From contig NZ_CP058334.1 in assembly GCF_013391085.1 (NCBI RefSeq), positions 2,232,001-2,296,000 of the forward strand: 64,000 nt of DNA, in the 5' to 3' direction. The DNA comes from Natronomonas halophila. Lineage in GTDB: Archaea > Halobacteriota > Halobacteria > Halobacteriales > Haloarculaceae. The notes below the pieces were generated by a model. It had not been told where the DNA came from and made no database searches. It saw nothing but the letters and a program-made list of their open reading frames with translations. Both the position numbers and the translations under genes were made by a program. Positions 43,267 through 52,472 of the stretch are shown piece by piece (positions within the stretch are counted from its first letter, which is position 1; each line of letters begins with the position of its first letter).

Positions 43267-46200
43267 ATGCACATCAAAGAGCTCGTCCTCGACAACTTCA
43301 AGAGCTTCGGCCGTAAGACGCGAATCCCTTTATACGAGGATTTCACCACCATCAGCGGCCCGAACGGCTCCGGCAAGTCCAACATCATCGACTCGATTCT
43401 CTTCGCCCTCGGACTGGCCCGTACCTCGGGCATCCGGGCCGACAAACTCACGGACCTTATCTACAACCCGGGCCACGATGACGCCGACGAGGAGTTCGGC
43501 GGCGAACGCGAGGCCAGCGTCGAGGTCATCCTCGACAACGACGACGGCACGCTCTCCCGGGAGCAAATCGTCTCCGCGGCCGGTTCAGACAAGGTCGGCG
43601 ACGTCGACGAGGTGTCGATTCGCCGCCGCGTCAAGCAGACCGACGAGGACACCTACTACTCCTACTACTACCTCAACGGTCGCTCGGTCAACCTCTCGGA
43701 CATCCAGGACCTGCTCGCGCAGGCCGGCGTGACGCCCGAAGGGTACAACGTCGTGATGCAGGGCGACGTGACCGAAATCATCACCATGACGGCCGGTTCC
43801 CGCCGGCAGATCATCGACGAAATCGCCGGCGTCGCGCAGTTCGACGCAAAGAAGGAGGACGCCTTCGAGGAACTGGAAACCGTCCAGGAACGGGTCGACG
43901 AGGCCGAACTCCGCATCGAGGAAAAGCAGGAGCGCCTCGACCAACTCGAAGACGAGCGGGAGACGGCGCTGGAATATCAGGACCTCCGTGACGAGAAACA
44001 GGAGTACGAGGGCTACCTGAAGGCCGCCGAACTCGAAGACAAGCGCGAGGAACTCGAGGAGACGACGGCGGCTATCGACGAAAAGGAGGAGGGCCTCGAA
44101 GACCTCCAGCGCGAACTCGACGAACGGCAGGGCCGCGTCACGCGCCTGCAGGAGGACCTCGAAGACCTCAACGCCGAAATCGAGCGGAAGGGCGAGGACG
44201 AACAGCTCGCCATCAAGCGCGATATCGAGGAAATCAAAGGCGACATCTCGCGGCTCGAGGACAAAATCGAGGCCGAAGAGGAACGCATCGAGGAGGCCGA
44301 GAACAAGCGCCGCGAGGCCTTCGTCCAGGTCGACCGCAAGCAGGAGAAAATCGATGAACTGGACGGCGACATCCGCAACAAGAAAGTCGAGAAATCGTCG
44401 CTGAAGGCCGACATTCAGGAGAAGGAAGCCGACCTCGAAGAGGTCGAAGCCGAGATTCAGGCCGTCGACACCGAATACGAGGAAGTACGGGACGCCCTGG
44501 AGGAGAACCGCGAGCGGATTCAAAAGCTCAAAGACGAGAAGAACGACCTCCAGCGCGAGCAGGACCGCCTGCTCGACGAATCGCGGCGACGCTCGAAGGA
44601 AGAACGCGAGAAGAAGGCCGAAATCGAGGAGGCCGAAGACGAACTGCCGGAACTGGACGCCCAGTTGTCGGACCTCGAAAACGAACTGGAAAAGGCCGAG
44701 GCCAACCGGGAGACGATTACCGAAGTCGTCGAGGACCTCAAACAGGAGAAACGCGAACTGCAAGAGGACCTCGAAAGCGTCGAGGACGACCTTTCGGCGA
44801 AACAGCAGGAGTACGCCGAGTTAGAGGCCCGCGCGGGCGAAAGCGGCGACAACTCGTACGGCCGCGCGGTGACGACGATTCTGAACGCCGAGAAGGAGGG
44901 CGTCCACGGGACGGTCGGACAACTGGGCAGCGTCGCCCCCGACTACACGACCGCCTGTGAGACGGCTGCCGGCGGCCGACTGGCGAACGTCGTCGTCGAC
45001 GACGACGGCGTCGGTCAGGACTGTATCGAATACCTGAAATCCCGCAACGCCGGCCGGGCGACCTTCCTGCCGATGACGGAGATGAACGGCCGGTCGCTGC
45101 CGTCCGCACCGGACCTGCCCGGCGTGGTCGATTTCGCGTACAACCTCATCGACTTCGACCCGACCTACGCGGATATCTTCTCCTACGTCGTCGGCGACAC
45201 GCTCGTCGTCGAGGACATGGAGACGGCCCGCGACCTGATGGGCGAGTTCCGCATCGTGACGCTCGACGGCGACCTCGTCGAGAAGTCGGGCGCGATGACC
45301 GGTGGCTCGAAATCCGGTTCCCGCTACTCCTTTACCAAGAGCGGGAAGGGTCAACTCGAACGCGTCGCCGAACAGATTACCGACCTCGAAGACGAGAAAC
45401 AGTCGATTCGGTCGGACATCCGCGACGTCGAGGGCCGACTCGACGACGCCCGCGACCGGCAGACCGACGCTGCCGACCAGGTCCGTGATATCGAATCGGA
45501 TATCGAGTCGATAGAAAGCGAACGCGAGGAAATCGAAGCCCGAATCGAACGCCTCCAGGACGAACTCGCCGAAATCGAGGGCGAACGCGAGGAGGTCGCC
45601 GAAGAGATGGAGGAACTGGAGGCGGACCTCGAAGCGAAAAACGAGGAAATAGACGCCGTCCAGGAGGACATCGACGAACTCGAAGCCGAACTGCAGGCCT
45701 CCGAGATTCCCGAACTGACGAGCAAGGCCGAGGAGATTCGCGAGGAAATCGCCGAGTTGGAAGACCGGATGGACGACCTCGACGGCGACCTCAACGAACT
45801 GCAACTCGAGAAGCAGTACGCCGAGGAGGCCATCGAGGACCTCCACGACGATATCGAGTCGGCCCAGAACAAGAAGGCCGACGCCGAAGAGCGCGTGGTC
45901 GAACTCGAAGCACAAATCGACGAGAAGGAGGCCGAACTCGAGGAGAAGGAGGCCGAAGTCGCGGAACTCGAAGAGGAACTCGCGGACCTCAAGGCCGACC
46001 GCGAGGAACTGAAAAACGAACTCGGCGACGCCAAGGGGGCCCGCGACGAGCAGAAAGAGCAGGTCTCCCGCGTCGAATCGAAACTCGAGGACCTCCGAGA
46101 CCAGCGTGACCGCCTCGAATGGGAGGTCGACGAACTCGCCTCGCAGGTCGAAGAGTACGACCCCGAGGAGATTCCGGACCACGACACTGTCAAGCAGGAA

Positions 46201-46845
46201 ATCCAGCGCCTCGAAGCCGAAATGTCGGCCCTAGAGCCGGTCAACATGCTGGCTATCGACGAATACGACGAGGTGCAGGACGACCTCGAAGACCTCGAAG
46301 CAAAGCGGGATACGCTGGTCGACGAGGCCGACGAGATTCGCGACCGCATCGACCAGTACGAAGCCCGCAAGAAGGAGACGTTCATGGACGCCTACGAGGG
46401 CATCAACGAGCAGTTCGAGGACATCTTCTCGCGACTCTCGGGCGGGTCGGGCGAACTCGTCCTCGAGGACCCCGAGGACCCCTTCGAGGGCGGCCTGACG
46501 ATGAAGGCCCAACCGCGGGACAAGCCGGTTCAGCGCCTCGACGCCATGTCCGGCGGCGAGAAATCGCTGACGGCGCTGGCGTTCATCTTCGCCATCCAGC
46601 GGTACAACCCCGCACCCTTCTACGCGCTGGACGAGGTGGACGCCTTCCTCGATGCCGCCAACGCCGAGATGGTCGGCGAGATGGTCGAGGAACTGGCCGG
46701 CGACGCACAGTTCGTCGTCGTCTCCCACCGCTCGGCACTCTTGGAGCGCTCCGAGCGCGCCATCGGCGTGATGATGCAGGACGACAACGTCTCCGCGGTG
46801 ACGGGTATCGACCTGTCGTCGGAGGGGGTGCCGGCGGATGATTGA
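43267..46845 (+). CDS. smc: chromosome segregation protein SMC
   Basis: A 1192-residue condensin core. The N-terminal ATPase half has Walker A GPNGSGKS (residues 31-38). Two very long antiparallel coiled coils flank a hinge (roughly residues 510-690; GTVGQLGSVAPDYTTACETAAG marks its start). The C-terminal half has the ABC signature MSGGEKSLTALAF and Walker B FYALDEVDAFLD. It loops and compacts chromosomal DNA. The last eight bases overlap scpA, so the kleisin partner is made in step. All ATPase motifs are intact and length is normal. Confidence 0.97.
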   Translation: MHIKELVLDNFKSFGRKTRIPLYEDFTTISGPNGSGKSNIIDSILFALGLARTSGIRADKLTDLIYNPGHDDADEEFGGEREASVEVILDNDDGTLSREQIVSAAGSDKVGDVDEVSIRRRVKQTDEDTYYSYYYLNGRSVNLSDIQDLLAQAGVTPEGYNVVMQGDVTEIITMTAGSRRQIIDEIAGVAQFDAKKEDAFEELETVQERVDEAELRIEEKQERLDQLEDERETALEYQDLRDEKQEYEGYLKAAELEDKREELEETTAAIDEKEEGLEDLQRELDERQGRVTRLQEDLEDLNAEIERKGEDEQLAIKRDIEEIKGDISRLEDKIEAEEERIEEAENKRREAFVQVDRKQEKIDELDGDIRNKKVEKSSLKADIQEKEADLEEVEAEIQAVDTEYEEVRDALEENRERIQKLKDEKNDLQREQDRLLDESRRRSKEEREKKAEIEEAEDELPELDAQLSDLENELEKAEANRETITEVVEDLKQEKRELQEDLESVEDDLSAKQQEYAELEARAGESGDNSYGRAVTTILNAEKEGVHGTVGQLGSVAPDYTTACETAAGGRLANVVVDDDGVGQDCIEYLKSRNAGRATFLPMTEMNGRSLPSAPDLPGVVDFAYNLIDFDPTYADIFSYVVGDTLVVEDMETARDLMGEFRIVTLDGDLVEKSGAMTGGSKSGSRYSFTKSGKGQLERVAEQITDLEDEKQSIRSDIRDVEGRLDDARDRQTDAADQVRDIESDIESIESEREEIEARIERLQDELAEIEGEREEVAEEMEELEADLEAKNEEIDAVQEDIDELEAELQASEIPELTSKAEEIREEIAELEDRMDDLDGDLNELQLEKQYAEEAIEDLHDDIESAQNKKADAEERVVELEAQIDEKEAELEEKEAEVAELEEELADLKADREELKNELGDAKGARDEQKEQVSRVESKLEDLRDQRDRLEWEVDELASQVEEYDPEEIPDHDTVKQEIQRLEAEMSALEPVNMLAIDEYDEVQDDLEDLEAKRDTLVDEADEIRDRIDQYEARKKETFMDAYEGINEQFEDIFSRLSGGSGELVLEDPEDPFEGGLTMKAQPRDKPVQRLDAMSGGEKSLTALAFIFAIQRYNPAPFYALDEVDAFLDAANAEMVGEMVEELAGDAQFVVVSHRSALLERSERAIGVMMQDDNVSAVTGIDLSSEGVPADD

Positions 46846-47866
46846 CGAAAACGAGCCGGAAGACGACGAGAAACGCACCGACGGCGGTGCGGCCGACGAC
46901 ATCCCGCTGAACATCGCGGGCCACGAGAAGGAGAAGAAGCGCCGAGAGCAGGAAAACGGCGCGAGTACGAACGGTACGGAGCCGGACGTCAACGGAAACG
47001 GAACGGGTGACGTGGACGGAGATGAAGACGACGCAGTCCTCTCGGAGTTCGACGTTTCCGAATCGGACGCTGACGACGACGAGGTCGAACCCGTCGAGTT
47101 GCTCGTCCAGTTGGCCAAGGACGGCGAAATCGACCCGTGGGACATCGACGTCGTGACGGTCACCGACAAGTTCCTCGACCGCCTCGATGAGGCGGACCTC
47201 CGAACCGGCGGCCGGGCGCTGTTCTACGCGTCGGTACTGCTACGGATGAAAAGCGACGCGATGTGGGTCGACGAAGACGAGCAGGAGGAGGAGTGGGCCG
47301 AGGAGCCCTGGGAGGAGGGCCCGCCGCCCGAGGAGGGCGGGCCGGTCGTCGACCCCTTCGACGAACTGGAGCGGGAAATCGACCGGCGTATCGACCGGAA
47401 ACGGGCCCGTGGAATGCCGGAGACGCTGGACGAGCTGGTTCGGGACCTCCGGGAGCACGAACGCGATACGTGGTGGAAGGAATCGAGGACCTACGACACC
47501 TCGGAGTCGCCGTCCGGGTTCTCTCGCGGCGCGCAGACGCTGGATTACCACTCGGGCGACGACTTCCGGATGGACGACGAACCGACCGCCGACGACGTGA
47601 CGGGGACGGCCCACGACGAGCACATGGAGGATATCATCAACGACGTCTACGTCGAACTCCAGAGCCACTACGAGCAGGGCCGCGACGAGGTGCTCTTCGC
47701 CGAGGTGCGTGAGGCCGGCGGGTCGACGGTCAACACCTTCCTCGGATTGCTCTTCTTGGCTCACCGCGGACAGGTCAAACTCCAGCAGGACGACCTCTTC
47801 GGCGACCTCTGGGTGCAGGACCCCTCGGCGACGCCCGTCGAGGAACCCGCAGCGGCCGACGACTGA
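46838..47866 (+). CDS. scpA: segregation and condensation protein A (kleisin)
   Basis: A 342-residue kleisin. The first ~82 residues are an acidic, low-complexity extension not found in bacterial ScpA. The conserved N-terminal kleisin domain then begins at PVELLVQLAKDGEIDPWDIDVVTVTDKFLD. The C-terminal winged helix that binds the SMC head includes FAEVREAGGSTVNTFLGLLFLAHRGQVKLQQDDLFGDLWV. It bridges the SMC heads. No scpB gene follows, as is usual in haloarchaea. It overlaps smc by eight bases. Confidence 0.93.
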   Translation: MIDENEPEDDEKRTDGGAADDIPLNIAGHEKEKKRREQENGASTNGTEPDVNGNGTGDVDGDEDDAVLSEFDVSESDADDDEVEPVELLVQLAKDGEIDPWDIDVVTVTDKFLDRLDEADLRTGGRALFYASVLLRMKSDAMWVDEDEQEEEWAEEPWEEGPPPEEGGPVVDPFDELEREIDRRIDRKRARGMPETLDELVRDLREHERDTWWKESRTYDTSESPSGFSRGAQTLDYHSGDDFRMDDEPTADDVTGTAHDEHMEDIINDVYVELQSHYEQGRDEVLFAEVREAGGSTVNTFLGLLFLAHRGQVKLQQDDLFGDLWVQDPSATPVEEPAAADD

Positions 47867-47898
47867 CTTCTTGAAACTCCGGAACCATTTGCCGATAC

Positions 47899-47908
47899 AT
47901 TTATATTT
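47899..47908 (+). promoter_or_regulatory. TATA box upstream of the 36-residue ORF
   Basis: ATTTATATTT lies about 30 bases before the ATG at 47935, in an AT-rich spacer after scpA, and supports separate expression of the short ORF. Confidence 0.55.
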
Positions 47909-47934
47909 GAAACTGTGGTAGGGTATAGCACATC

Positions 47935-48045
47935 ATGACGCCGTCACGATTCAGAGAGCGGCTCGCCGAGACCCGCGACCGAGTAGACCCCGACGACGTG
48001 GTGACGGCGCTGACGTACGTCCGCGAGGACGCCCGTCAGCGATAA
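47935..48045 (+). CDS. 36-residue basic/acidic small protein
   Basis: A short ORF with its own strong TATA element encodes a 36-residue soluble protein. It begins MTPSRFRERLAETRDRV and ends YVREDARQR. It is charged, helical and without Cys. It sits between scpA and the convergent mtnP gene and overlaps the mtnP 3' end by ten bases. I recognise no family. The promoter placement and complete codon structure are the evidence for a real gene. Confidence 0.5.
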   Translation: MTPSRFRERLAETRDRVDPDDVVTALTYVREDARQR

Positions 48046-48881
48046 TCCTCGATAAGTAGTTCGACGTCCTCGCGCGTTTCGCGGCCGATAGCCTCGGGTG
48101 GGGTGTTGATTGCGCCGTCGAGCGCCTGCTGACACGCGCAGTCGGGGTGCTCGTCGAGCGACCCGATTATCGAATCCAGCAGGTCGGACATCGACCCCTC
48201 GTTCGCTTCAGCGTTTGCCAGCACCGTCTCCAGTGAGACTTCTTCGCCCTCGTACCAGACGTCGTAGTCGGTGACGCCCGTAATCGTCGCATAGCAGAGT
48301 TCGGCCTCGCGGGCGAGATGCGCCTCGGGGACCGTCGTCATGCCGATGACGTCGAAGCCGCGGTCCCGGTAGAACTCGCTTTCGGCCTGCGTGGAGAACT
48401 GCGACCCCTCGATACAGACGTAGGTACCTTCCTCGACCACCTCGGCGTCCGTCGCGTCCGAATGGGCGGCCAGTTCTTCGGTCAGATGCGGACAGTAGGG
48501 GTTGGCCATCGAGACGTGGACGGTGATGCCGTCGCCGAAGAAGGAGCGCGGCCGGTCGCGGGTGCGGTCGAACAGTTGGTCGGGGACCACGAGCGTCCGC
48601 GGCGGGAGGTCCTCACGGAGGCTGCCGACGGCGTTGGTCGCGACGATGCGGTCGACGCCGACCTGCTTCAGTGCGTGAATGTTCGCCCGATAGGGGACGT
48701 TCGTCGGGTCGTACTGGTGGTTGCGGCCGTGACGCGGGAGGAAGGCGACCTTCGTGCCGTCGACGTCGCCGACTTCCAGCGGCGCGCTCGGGGCGCCGAA
48801 GGGGGTCTGGACCCGCTCTTCGTAGGTGTTCTCGAAACCCAGCGCCTCGTAGATGCCGCTGCCGCCGATGATGCCGAGCAT
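48036..48881 (-). CDS. mtnP: S-methyl-5'-thioadenosine phosphorylase
   Basis: A 281-residue phosphorylase. MLGIIGGSGIYEALGFEN starts the protein, and PRHGRNHQYDPTNVPYRANI holds the phosphate site. IVATNAVGSLREDLPPRTLVVPDQLFDRT and CIEGSQFSTQAESEFYR are further signatures, and GMTTVPEAHLAREAELCYATI has the conserved Met. It cleaves methylthioadenosine (by-product of polyamine or other SAM reactions) to adenine and 5-methylthioribose 1-phosphate. The start at 48881 begins with the family N-terminus. It is divergent from the RecA-like gene. Confidence 0.93.
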   Translation of the reverse strand: MLGIIGGSGIYEALGFENTYEERVQTPFGAPSAPLEVGDVDGTKVAFLPRHGRNHQYDPTNVPYRANIHALKQVGVDRIVATNAVGSLREDLPPRTLVVPDQLFDRTRDRPRSFFGDGITVHVSMANPYCPHLTEELAAHSDATDAEVVEEGTYVCIEGSQFSTQAESEFYRDRGFDVIGMTTVPEAHLAREAELCYATITGVTDYDVWYEGEEVSLETVLANAEANEGSMSDLLDSIIGSLDEHPDCACQQALDGAINTPPEAIGRETREDVELLIEDYR

Positions 48882-48940
48882 GGGTCGACCTACGTCGCCC
48901 GGTGACTTCCCTTTATGCCCCGCGAGTCCTACTTTCGGGT

Positions 48941-49534
48941 ATGATTCCGACGGGGATGGACCCCCTCGACAGACGCCTCCGCGGCGGCGTCCCACCGGGA
49001 ACGTTGCTGACGTTTACCGCGCCGCCGGAAACCCAATCGGAACTCGTCCTCGAGGAGGTTGCCCGTAAAAACGAGTCGACGTACGTCTCCACGGTTCGGG
49101 ACGCGTCGGTCGTCGCCGAGCGCCTCCCGGACACCTCGGTGACCGCGACGACGCCGGAGGAGTTGCTGGCGGCCCCGGAGGAGTTCCTCTCGGTTCCCGA
49201 CGGTGGCTGTCTCGTCGTCGATGCGGTGACGGCTCTCGAACTGAGCGACGATGCGGCGGCCTACCGGGCGTTCCTCGACGCCGCCGCCGATGCCGCTGGG
49301 GCGTCGAACGGCCTCGTCCTTCTACACGGCCACGAACCCGAGACGGAGCCACCCCAGCGATGGCTCACCTACGCTCGCGCGGACATGACCTGGCGGCTCT
49401 CGCTGGTCGTCAACCCGCTGGCCGTCGAAACCCGTCTGTCCATCACGAAGAACCGCGACGGGGTTGCGCTGGACGAACCGCTGAAACTCCGCCTGACGGA
49501 CCACGTCGTCGTCGACACCAGCCGGGACATCTGA
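48941..49534 (+). CDS. RecA-superfamily-like protein without Walker A
   Basis: A 197-residue protein resembling the KaiC/RadA-like HTR proteins of haloarchaea. The start IPTGMDPLDRRLRGGVPPGTLLTFTAPPE corresponds to the region before Walker A. At that loop it reads TAPPETQSE instead of G-x-x-x-x-G-K-T. VPDGGCLVVDAVTALE marks the Walker B-like strand. It should therefore not hydrolyse ATP and may act as a regulatory or partner subunit. A TTTATGC TATA element 26 bases upstream supports the start at 48941. Confidence 0.7.
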   Translation: MIPTGMDPLDRRLRGGVPPGTLLTFTAPPETQSELVLEEVARKNESTYVSTVRDASVVAERLPDTSVTATTPEELLAAPEEFLSVPDGGCLVVDAVTALELSDDAAAYRAFLDAAADAAGASNGLVLLHGHEPETEPPQRWLTYARADMTWRLSLVVNPLAVETRLSITKNRDGVALDEPLKLRLTDHVVVDTSRDI

Positions 49535-49547
49535 GTGCGCACCGGAC

Positions 49548-50156
49548 TCAGGTATCGGCCTTCGCTGCTTCGTACTTCTCCCGCACCCGTTCGAACAACT
49601 CTTGCCCCCGCTCGGTCGAGAGCCGTGGCTCGCTGGTCGCGAAGAACTCGTCGAGGGCGTCGTATTCCTCGAAGTGTTCGTTGTCGGCGTCGGGGTCGTA
49701 GCGGCCCGCCCGCTCGTAGACCAGCGCCTGCAGGCAGGTATCCAGCAGGTCCATGTCCTTGACGAACCGGGCTTCCGGGCTCTCGCGGGCCTCGTAGTCC
49801 TCCCAGACCTCCCGAACGTCCGCACCGAGGCCCGAAAGCGGCCCTTCCATGGCCGCGCGTTCGCGGCGTTCCTTCTCGGCTTTCTCGACTGTCTGGGCAC
49901 CTGCTTCGGCCCGCGTCGCGATATCGCCGATTTCGGCCTCGGCGACGTCGTGGACGGCCGCGAGTTCGAGCGCGCGTTCGCGGTCGAGGTCCGACGGGCA
50001 GAAACGGACGACGAGCAGGCTCACGCCCCACGAGTGGGCGGCGACGGATTCGGGGTTCTCGATTCCGCGGAGTTGCCAGCCCGTGCGAATCTCGTCTTTC
50101 AGGTCGTAGGAGCGGACGAGTGCCTCGATGGCGTCCTCGCTCTCGTCGTCGGTCAC
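49548..50156 (-). CDS. HD-domain hydrolase (5'-nucleotidase YfbR-like)
   Basis: A 202-residue HD-superfamily protein starting at a GTG. The metal-binding residues appear in order: His in SVAAHSWGVSLL, the HD pair in ELAAVHDVAEAEIGDI, and a later Asp in RFVKDMDLLDTCLQA. These match YfbR-like nucleotidases that hydrolyse dNMPs or related nucleotides. The GTG is chosen because the conserved protein begins there, one base after the phosphoribosyltransferase stop. The pair therefore forms a nucleotide-metabolism operon. The exact substrate is not determined. Confidence 0.88.
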   Translation of the reverse strand: MTDDESEDAIEALVRSYDLKDEIRTGWQLRGIENPESVAAHSWGVSLLVVRFCPSDLDRERALELAAVHDVAEAEIGDIATRAEAGAQTVEKAEKERRERAAMEGPLSGLGADVREVWEDYEARESPEARFVKDMDLLDTCLQALVYERAGRYDPDADNEHFEEYDALDEFFATSEPRLSTERGQELFERVREKYEAAKADT

Positions 50157-50157
50157 G

Positions 50158-50850
50158 CTATGCGAGTTGCCAGCGCCCGTCGCCGGCCGAGTCGGCGACG
50201 TTGCGGCGCTCCATTTCCTCCAGTACCTCGTCGAGGCGGTTCGGCTGGGCGATTTCCATCTCGATGCGCTCGACGCGGTGATACTCCGAGAGGAAATGGC
50301 GGATATCGGCCTTGGTGAACGTCTCCTGGTCGGCCTTCTCCATGACGCCGCTGATGAGGTCAATCATGTCCTCGATGAAGTTCCAGGGGTAGACGACCCA
50401 CGTCCACTCCTCGAGGCGCTCGCCGACGAACTCGGGTTCGAACTCGCTGGTCTGGAGCAACTGCAGCGTTGCGGTCCGGACGTTTGCGCAGTCGCGGTCG
50501 TTGACGTACTCGTGGGCGCGGCGAATCGAGCCGCCAGTGTCGGCGATGTCGTCGATGACCAGCACGTCCTTGCCCTCGACGCTGCCTTCGGGCATCGGGT
50601 ATCGGACCTGCGGTTCGTCGGCCTTCTGACCGGTGCCGACGTAGTGTTCCATCTTCAGGCTCGTCAGGTCGTTGAGACCGAGGAAGTCACAGATACAGCG
50701 CCCGGCGAACCAGCCGCCGCGGGCCAGCGCGACGACGACGTCCGGTTCGAAGTCGGCGGCCTTGACCTGATTCGCGACGTTCCGACAGAGGCCGTAGATG
50801 TACTCCCAGTTGGTGACGGTGCATTTGAACTCGTCCGGGAGGTCGCTCAT
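50158..50850 (-). CDS. purine-type phosphoribosyltransferase
   Basis: A 230-residue type I phosphoribosyltransferase. VVVALARGGWFAGRCICDFLG forms the first phosphate loop, and VLVIDDIADTGGS is the PRPP-binding motif. It is longer at the C-terminus than bacterial enzymes, with an added helical region including EYHRVERIEMEIA. It probably salvages a purine base such as hypoxanthine or xanthine with PRPP. The start at 50850 gives the family N-terminus MSDLPDEFKCTVTNWEYIYG. The HD hydrolase gene follows immediately. Confidence 0.85.
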   Translation of the reverse strand: MSDLPDEFKCTVTNWEYIYGLCRNVANQVKAADFEPDVVVALARGGWFAGRCICDFLGLNDLTSLKMEHYVGTGQKADEPQVRYPMPEGSVEGKDVLVIDDIADTGGSIRRAHEYVNDRDCANVRTATLQLLQTSEFEPEFVGERLEEWTWVVYPWNFIEDMIDLISGVMEKADQETFTKADIRHFLSEYHRVERIEMEIAQPNRLDEVLEEMERRNVADSAGDGRWQLA

Positions 50851-50941
50851 GTCCCGAAACTCTGGGGCGGCCAGCATTAATCCCACCGACCCGCGACGTT
50901 CGTGGCCGAACCTCTAAGCCGCAGGCGCCGAAACGCGAGCC

Positions 50942-51391
50942 ATGTCCGAGTTCGAGACCTTCGACCACGAGGCCCACATGGGGGCAGCTATCGACCTCGC
51001 CCGTGAGGCCGCCGAGCGCGGGGACCGCCCGTTCGGCTCCGTGCTGGTTCGTGACGACGAAATCGTCATGCGGGAGTCCAATCGCGTCCTCACCGAGGAC
51101 GACATCCGCCGGCACCCGGAACTCCATCTCGCCCACCGGGCGATGCGCGAAATGGACCCCGACACACGCGCGGAGACAGTCATGTACACGAGTACCGAGC
51201 CGTGTCCGATGTGTAGCGGCGGGATGCGGTACGCGGAACTCGACCGCGTCGTCTACAGCGTCAGTGCCGAGGAAGTCGTCGAGTTCACGGGCGGCGAGCC
51301 GGCGACCCGCGCCTCCGAGATACTCGACTGTGAGGTGGTCGGCGGCGTCGCCAACGGGGCCGGCAGAGCCGTCCACGAGGAGTTCTGGTAG
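50942..51391 (+). CDS. nucleoside/nucleobase deaminase (CDA fold)
   Basis: A 149-residue zinc-dependent deaminase of the guanine/tRNA-adenosine type. The zinc and proton-shuttle motif is RRHPELHLA (H-P-E in place of the usual H-A-E), and the second zinc motif is TEPCPMCSGGM. DRPFGSVLVRDDEIVMRESN starts the family domain. It probably deaminates a free base or nucleoside such as guanine; tRNA editing is less likely because the RNA-binding tail is missing. It is divergent from the phosphoribosyltransferase operon. Confidence 0.88.
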   Translation: MSEFETFDHEAHMGAAIDLAREAAERGDRPFGSVLVRDDEIVMRESNRVLTEDDIRRHPELHLAHRAMREMDPDTRAETVMYTSTEPCPMCSGGMRYAELDRVVYSVSAEEVVEFTGGEPATRASEILDCEVVGGVANGAGRAVHEEFW

Positions 51392-51477
51392 CGGGCGGGT
51401 CGGGTGACACGAATCGGTTCGGCGCACTGCTCCGGTCCCGTCGCCCGACTTAAGAACCGCGGGCGAGACGTGCGGGT

Positions 51478-52380
51478 ATGGACACGCGACGTACGCTGCT
51501 GGTCGACGCCTTCACCGACGAGCCGCTTTCGGGGAACCCGGCGGGGCTGGTCCCCGACGCCGAAGGGCTCTCTGAGGACGCGATGGGTGCGATAGCCGAC
51601 GAACTGAACGCCTCCGAAACAGCCTTTCTGCTCCCGAGCGAGGAGGCCGACCGCCGGGTTCGCTACTTCACGCCGACACAGGAGGTCGACCTCTGTGGGC
51701 ACGCGACGGTCGCTAGCCACGCGTGGCTCGCCGAGGACGGCCAACTCGACGACGGCGAACACACCCTCGAAACGAACGTCGGCGTCCTCGATATCGAAAT
51801 CGAGGACGGAACGGTCTGGATGACACAGGACACCGCCGACGTGAACCGGGTGGACCTCGACTACGAGCGGGTCGGTTCGGCCCTCGGTGTCGACCCGGCG
51901 ACGCTGACCGATATCGGTGCTGACATGCCGCTGGCGACGGCCTCGACCGGCCTCGGCTTCCTCATGGTTCCCGTCAACTTCCTCGAAGCCCTCTCGGGGA
52001 TGGACCCCGATATGGGCGCAATCGCCGAACTGACCGAGGAGTTGGACGTGACCGGCATCTACGCCTTCACCTTCGATTCGCTGGACCGGGATGCGACGCT
52101 CCACGCGCGGATGTTCGCACCCGCGGCGGGCGTCGACGAGGACCCGGTCACCGGGACGGCCTCCGGCGCAGCGGGTGCCTACCTTCGGGAATACAGGGCC
52201 TTCGACGGCGAGTTCCCCGACGAGATGGTCTTCGAACAGGGGCACTTCCTCGACCGGCCGGGACGGGTTCGGGTGCGTGCCCGGAGCGACCCCGTAACGG
52301 TCGGCGGGCGGGCGGTGACGGCACTCGACGGTAGTATCGTCGTTCCGGAGTTCGACGAGGACGACATCATCGAAGCCTGA
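51478..52380 (+). CDS. PhzF-family isomerase/epimerase
   Basis: A 300-residue protein of the PhzF (diaminopimelate epimerase-like) fold. LLVDAFTDEPLSGNPAGLVPDAEGLS is the start signature with the conserved GNP, SETAFLLPSEEADRRVRYFTP contains the catalytic Glu, and DEDPVTGTASGAAGAYL is the C-terminal signature. The family contains phenazine-pathway isomerases, but no phenazine genes are nearby and the substrate is unknown. A CTTAAG element 26 bases upstream supports a leaderless transcript. Confidence 0.9.
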   Translation: MDTRRTLLVDAFTDEPLSGNPAGLVPDAEGLSEDAMGAIADELNASETAFLLPSEEADRRVRYFTPTQEVDLCGHATVASHAWLAEDGQLDDGEHTLETNVGVLDIEIEDGTVWMTQDTADVNRVDLDYERVGSALGVDPATLTDIGADMPLATASTGLGFLMVPVNFLEALSGMDPDMGAIAELTEELDVTGIYAFTFDSLDRDATLHARMFAPAAGVDEDPVTGTASGAAGAYLREYRAFDGEFPDEMVFEQGHFLDRPGRVRVRARSDPVTVGGRAVTALDGSIVVPEFDEDDIIEA

Positions 52381-52448
52381 GAACGCCCGGTAGGGTGCGG
52401 CTACCGGCGGCCGAATTCGGCCGTGTGCCCCGCTAACAACCCTATATC

Positions 52449-52472
52449 GTTTCCGACAATCCTTGTCGAAAC
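52449..52472. promoter_or_regulatory. near-perfect inverted repeat upstream of ppsA promoter
   Basis: GTTTC(C)GACAA-TCC-TTGTCGAAAC is a symmetric 10-bp element with one bulged C. It lies about 20 bases before a TTCTTTAGC TATA-like element that precedes the ppsA ATG by 29. It may be the operator of the gluconeogenic gene. It does not match the TrmB consensus TACT-N7/8-GAGTA. Confidence 0.5.
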
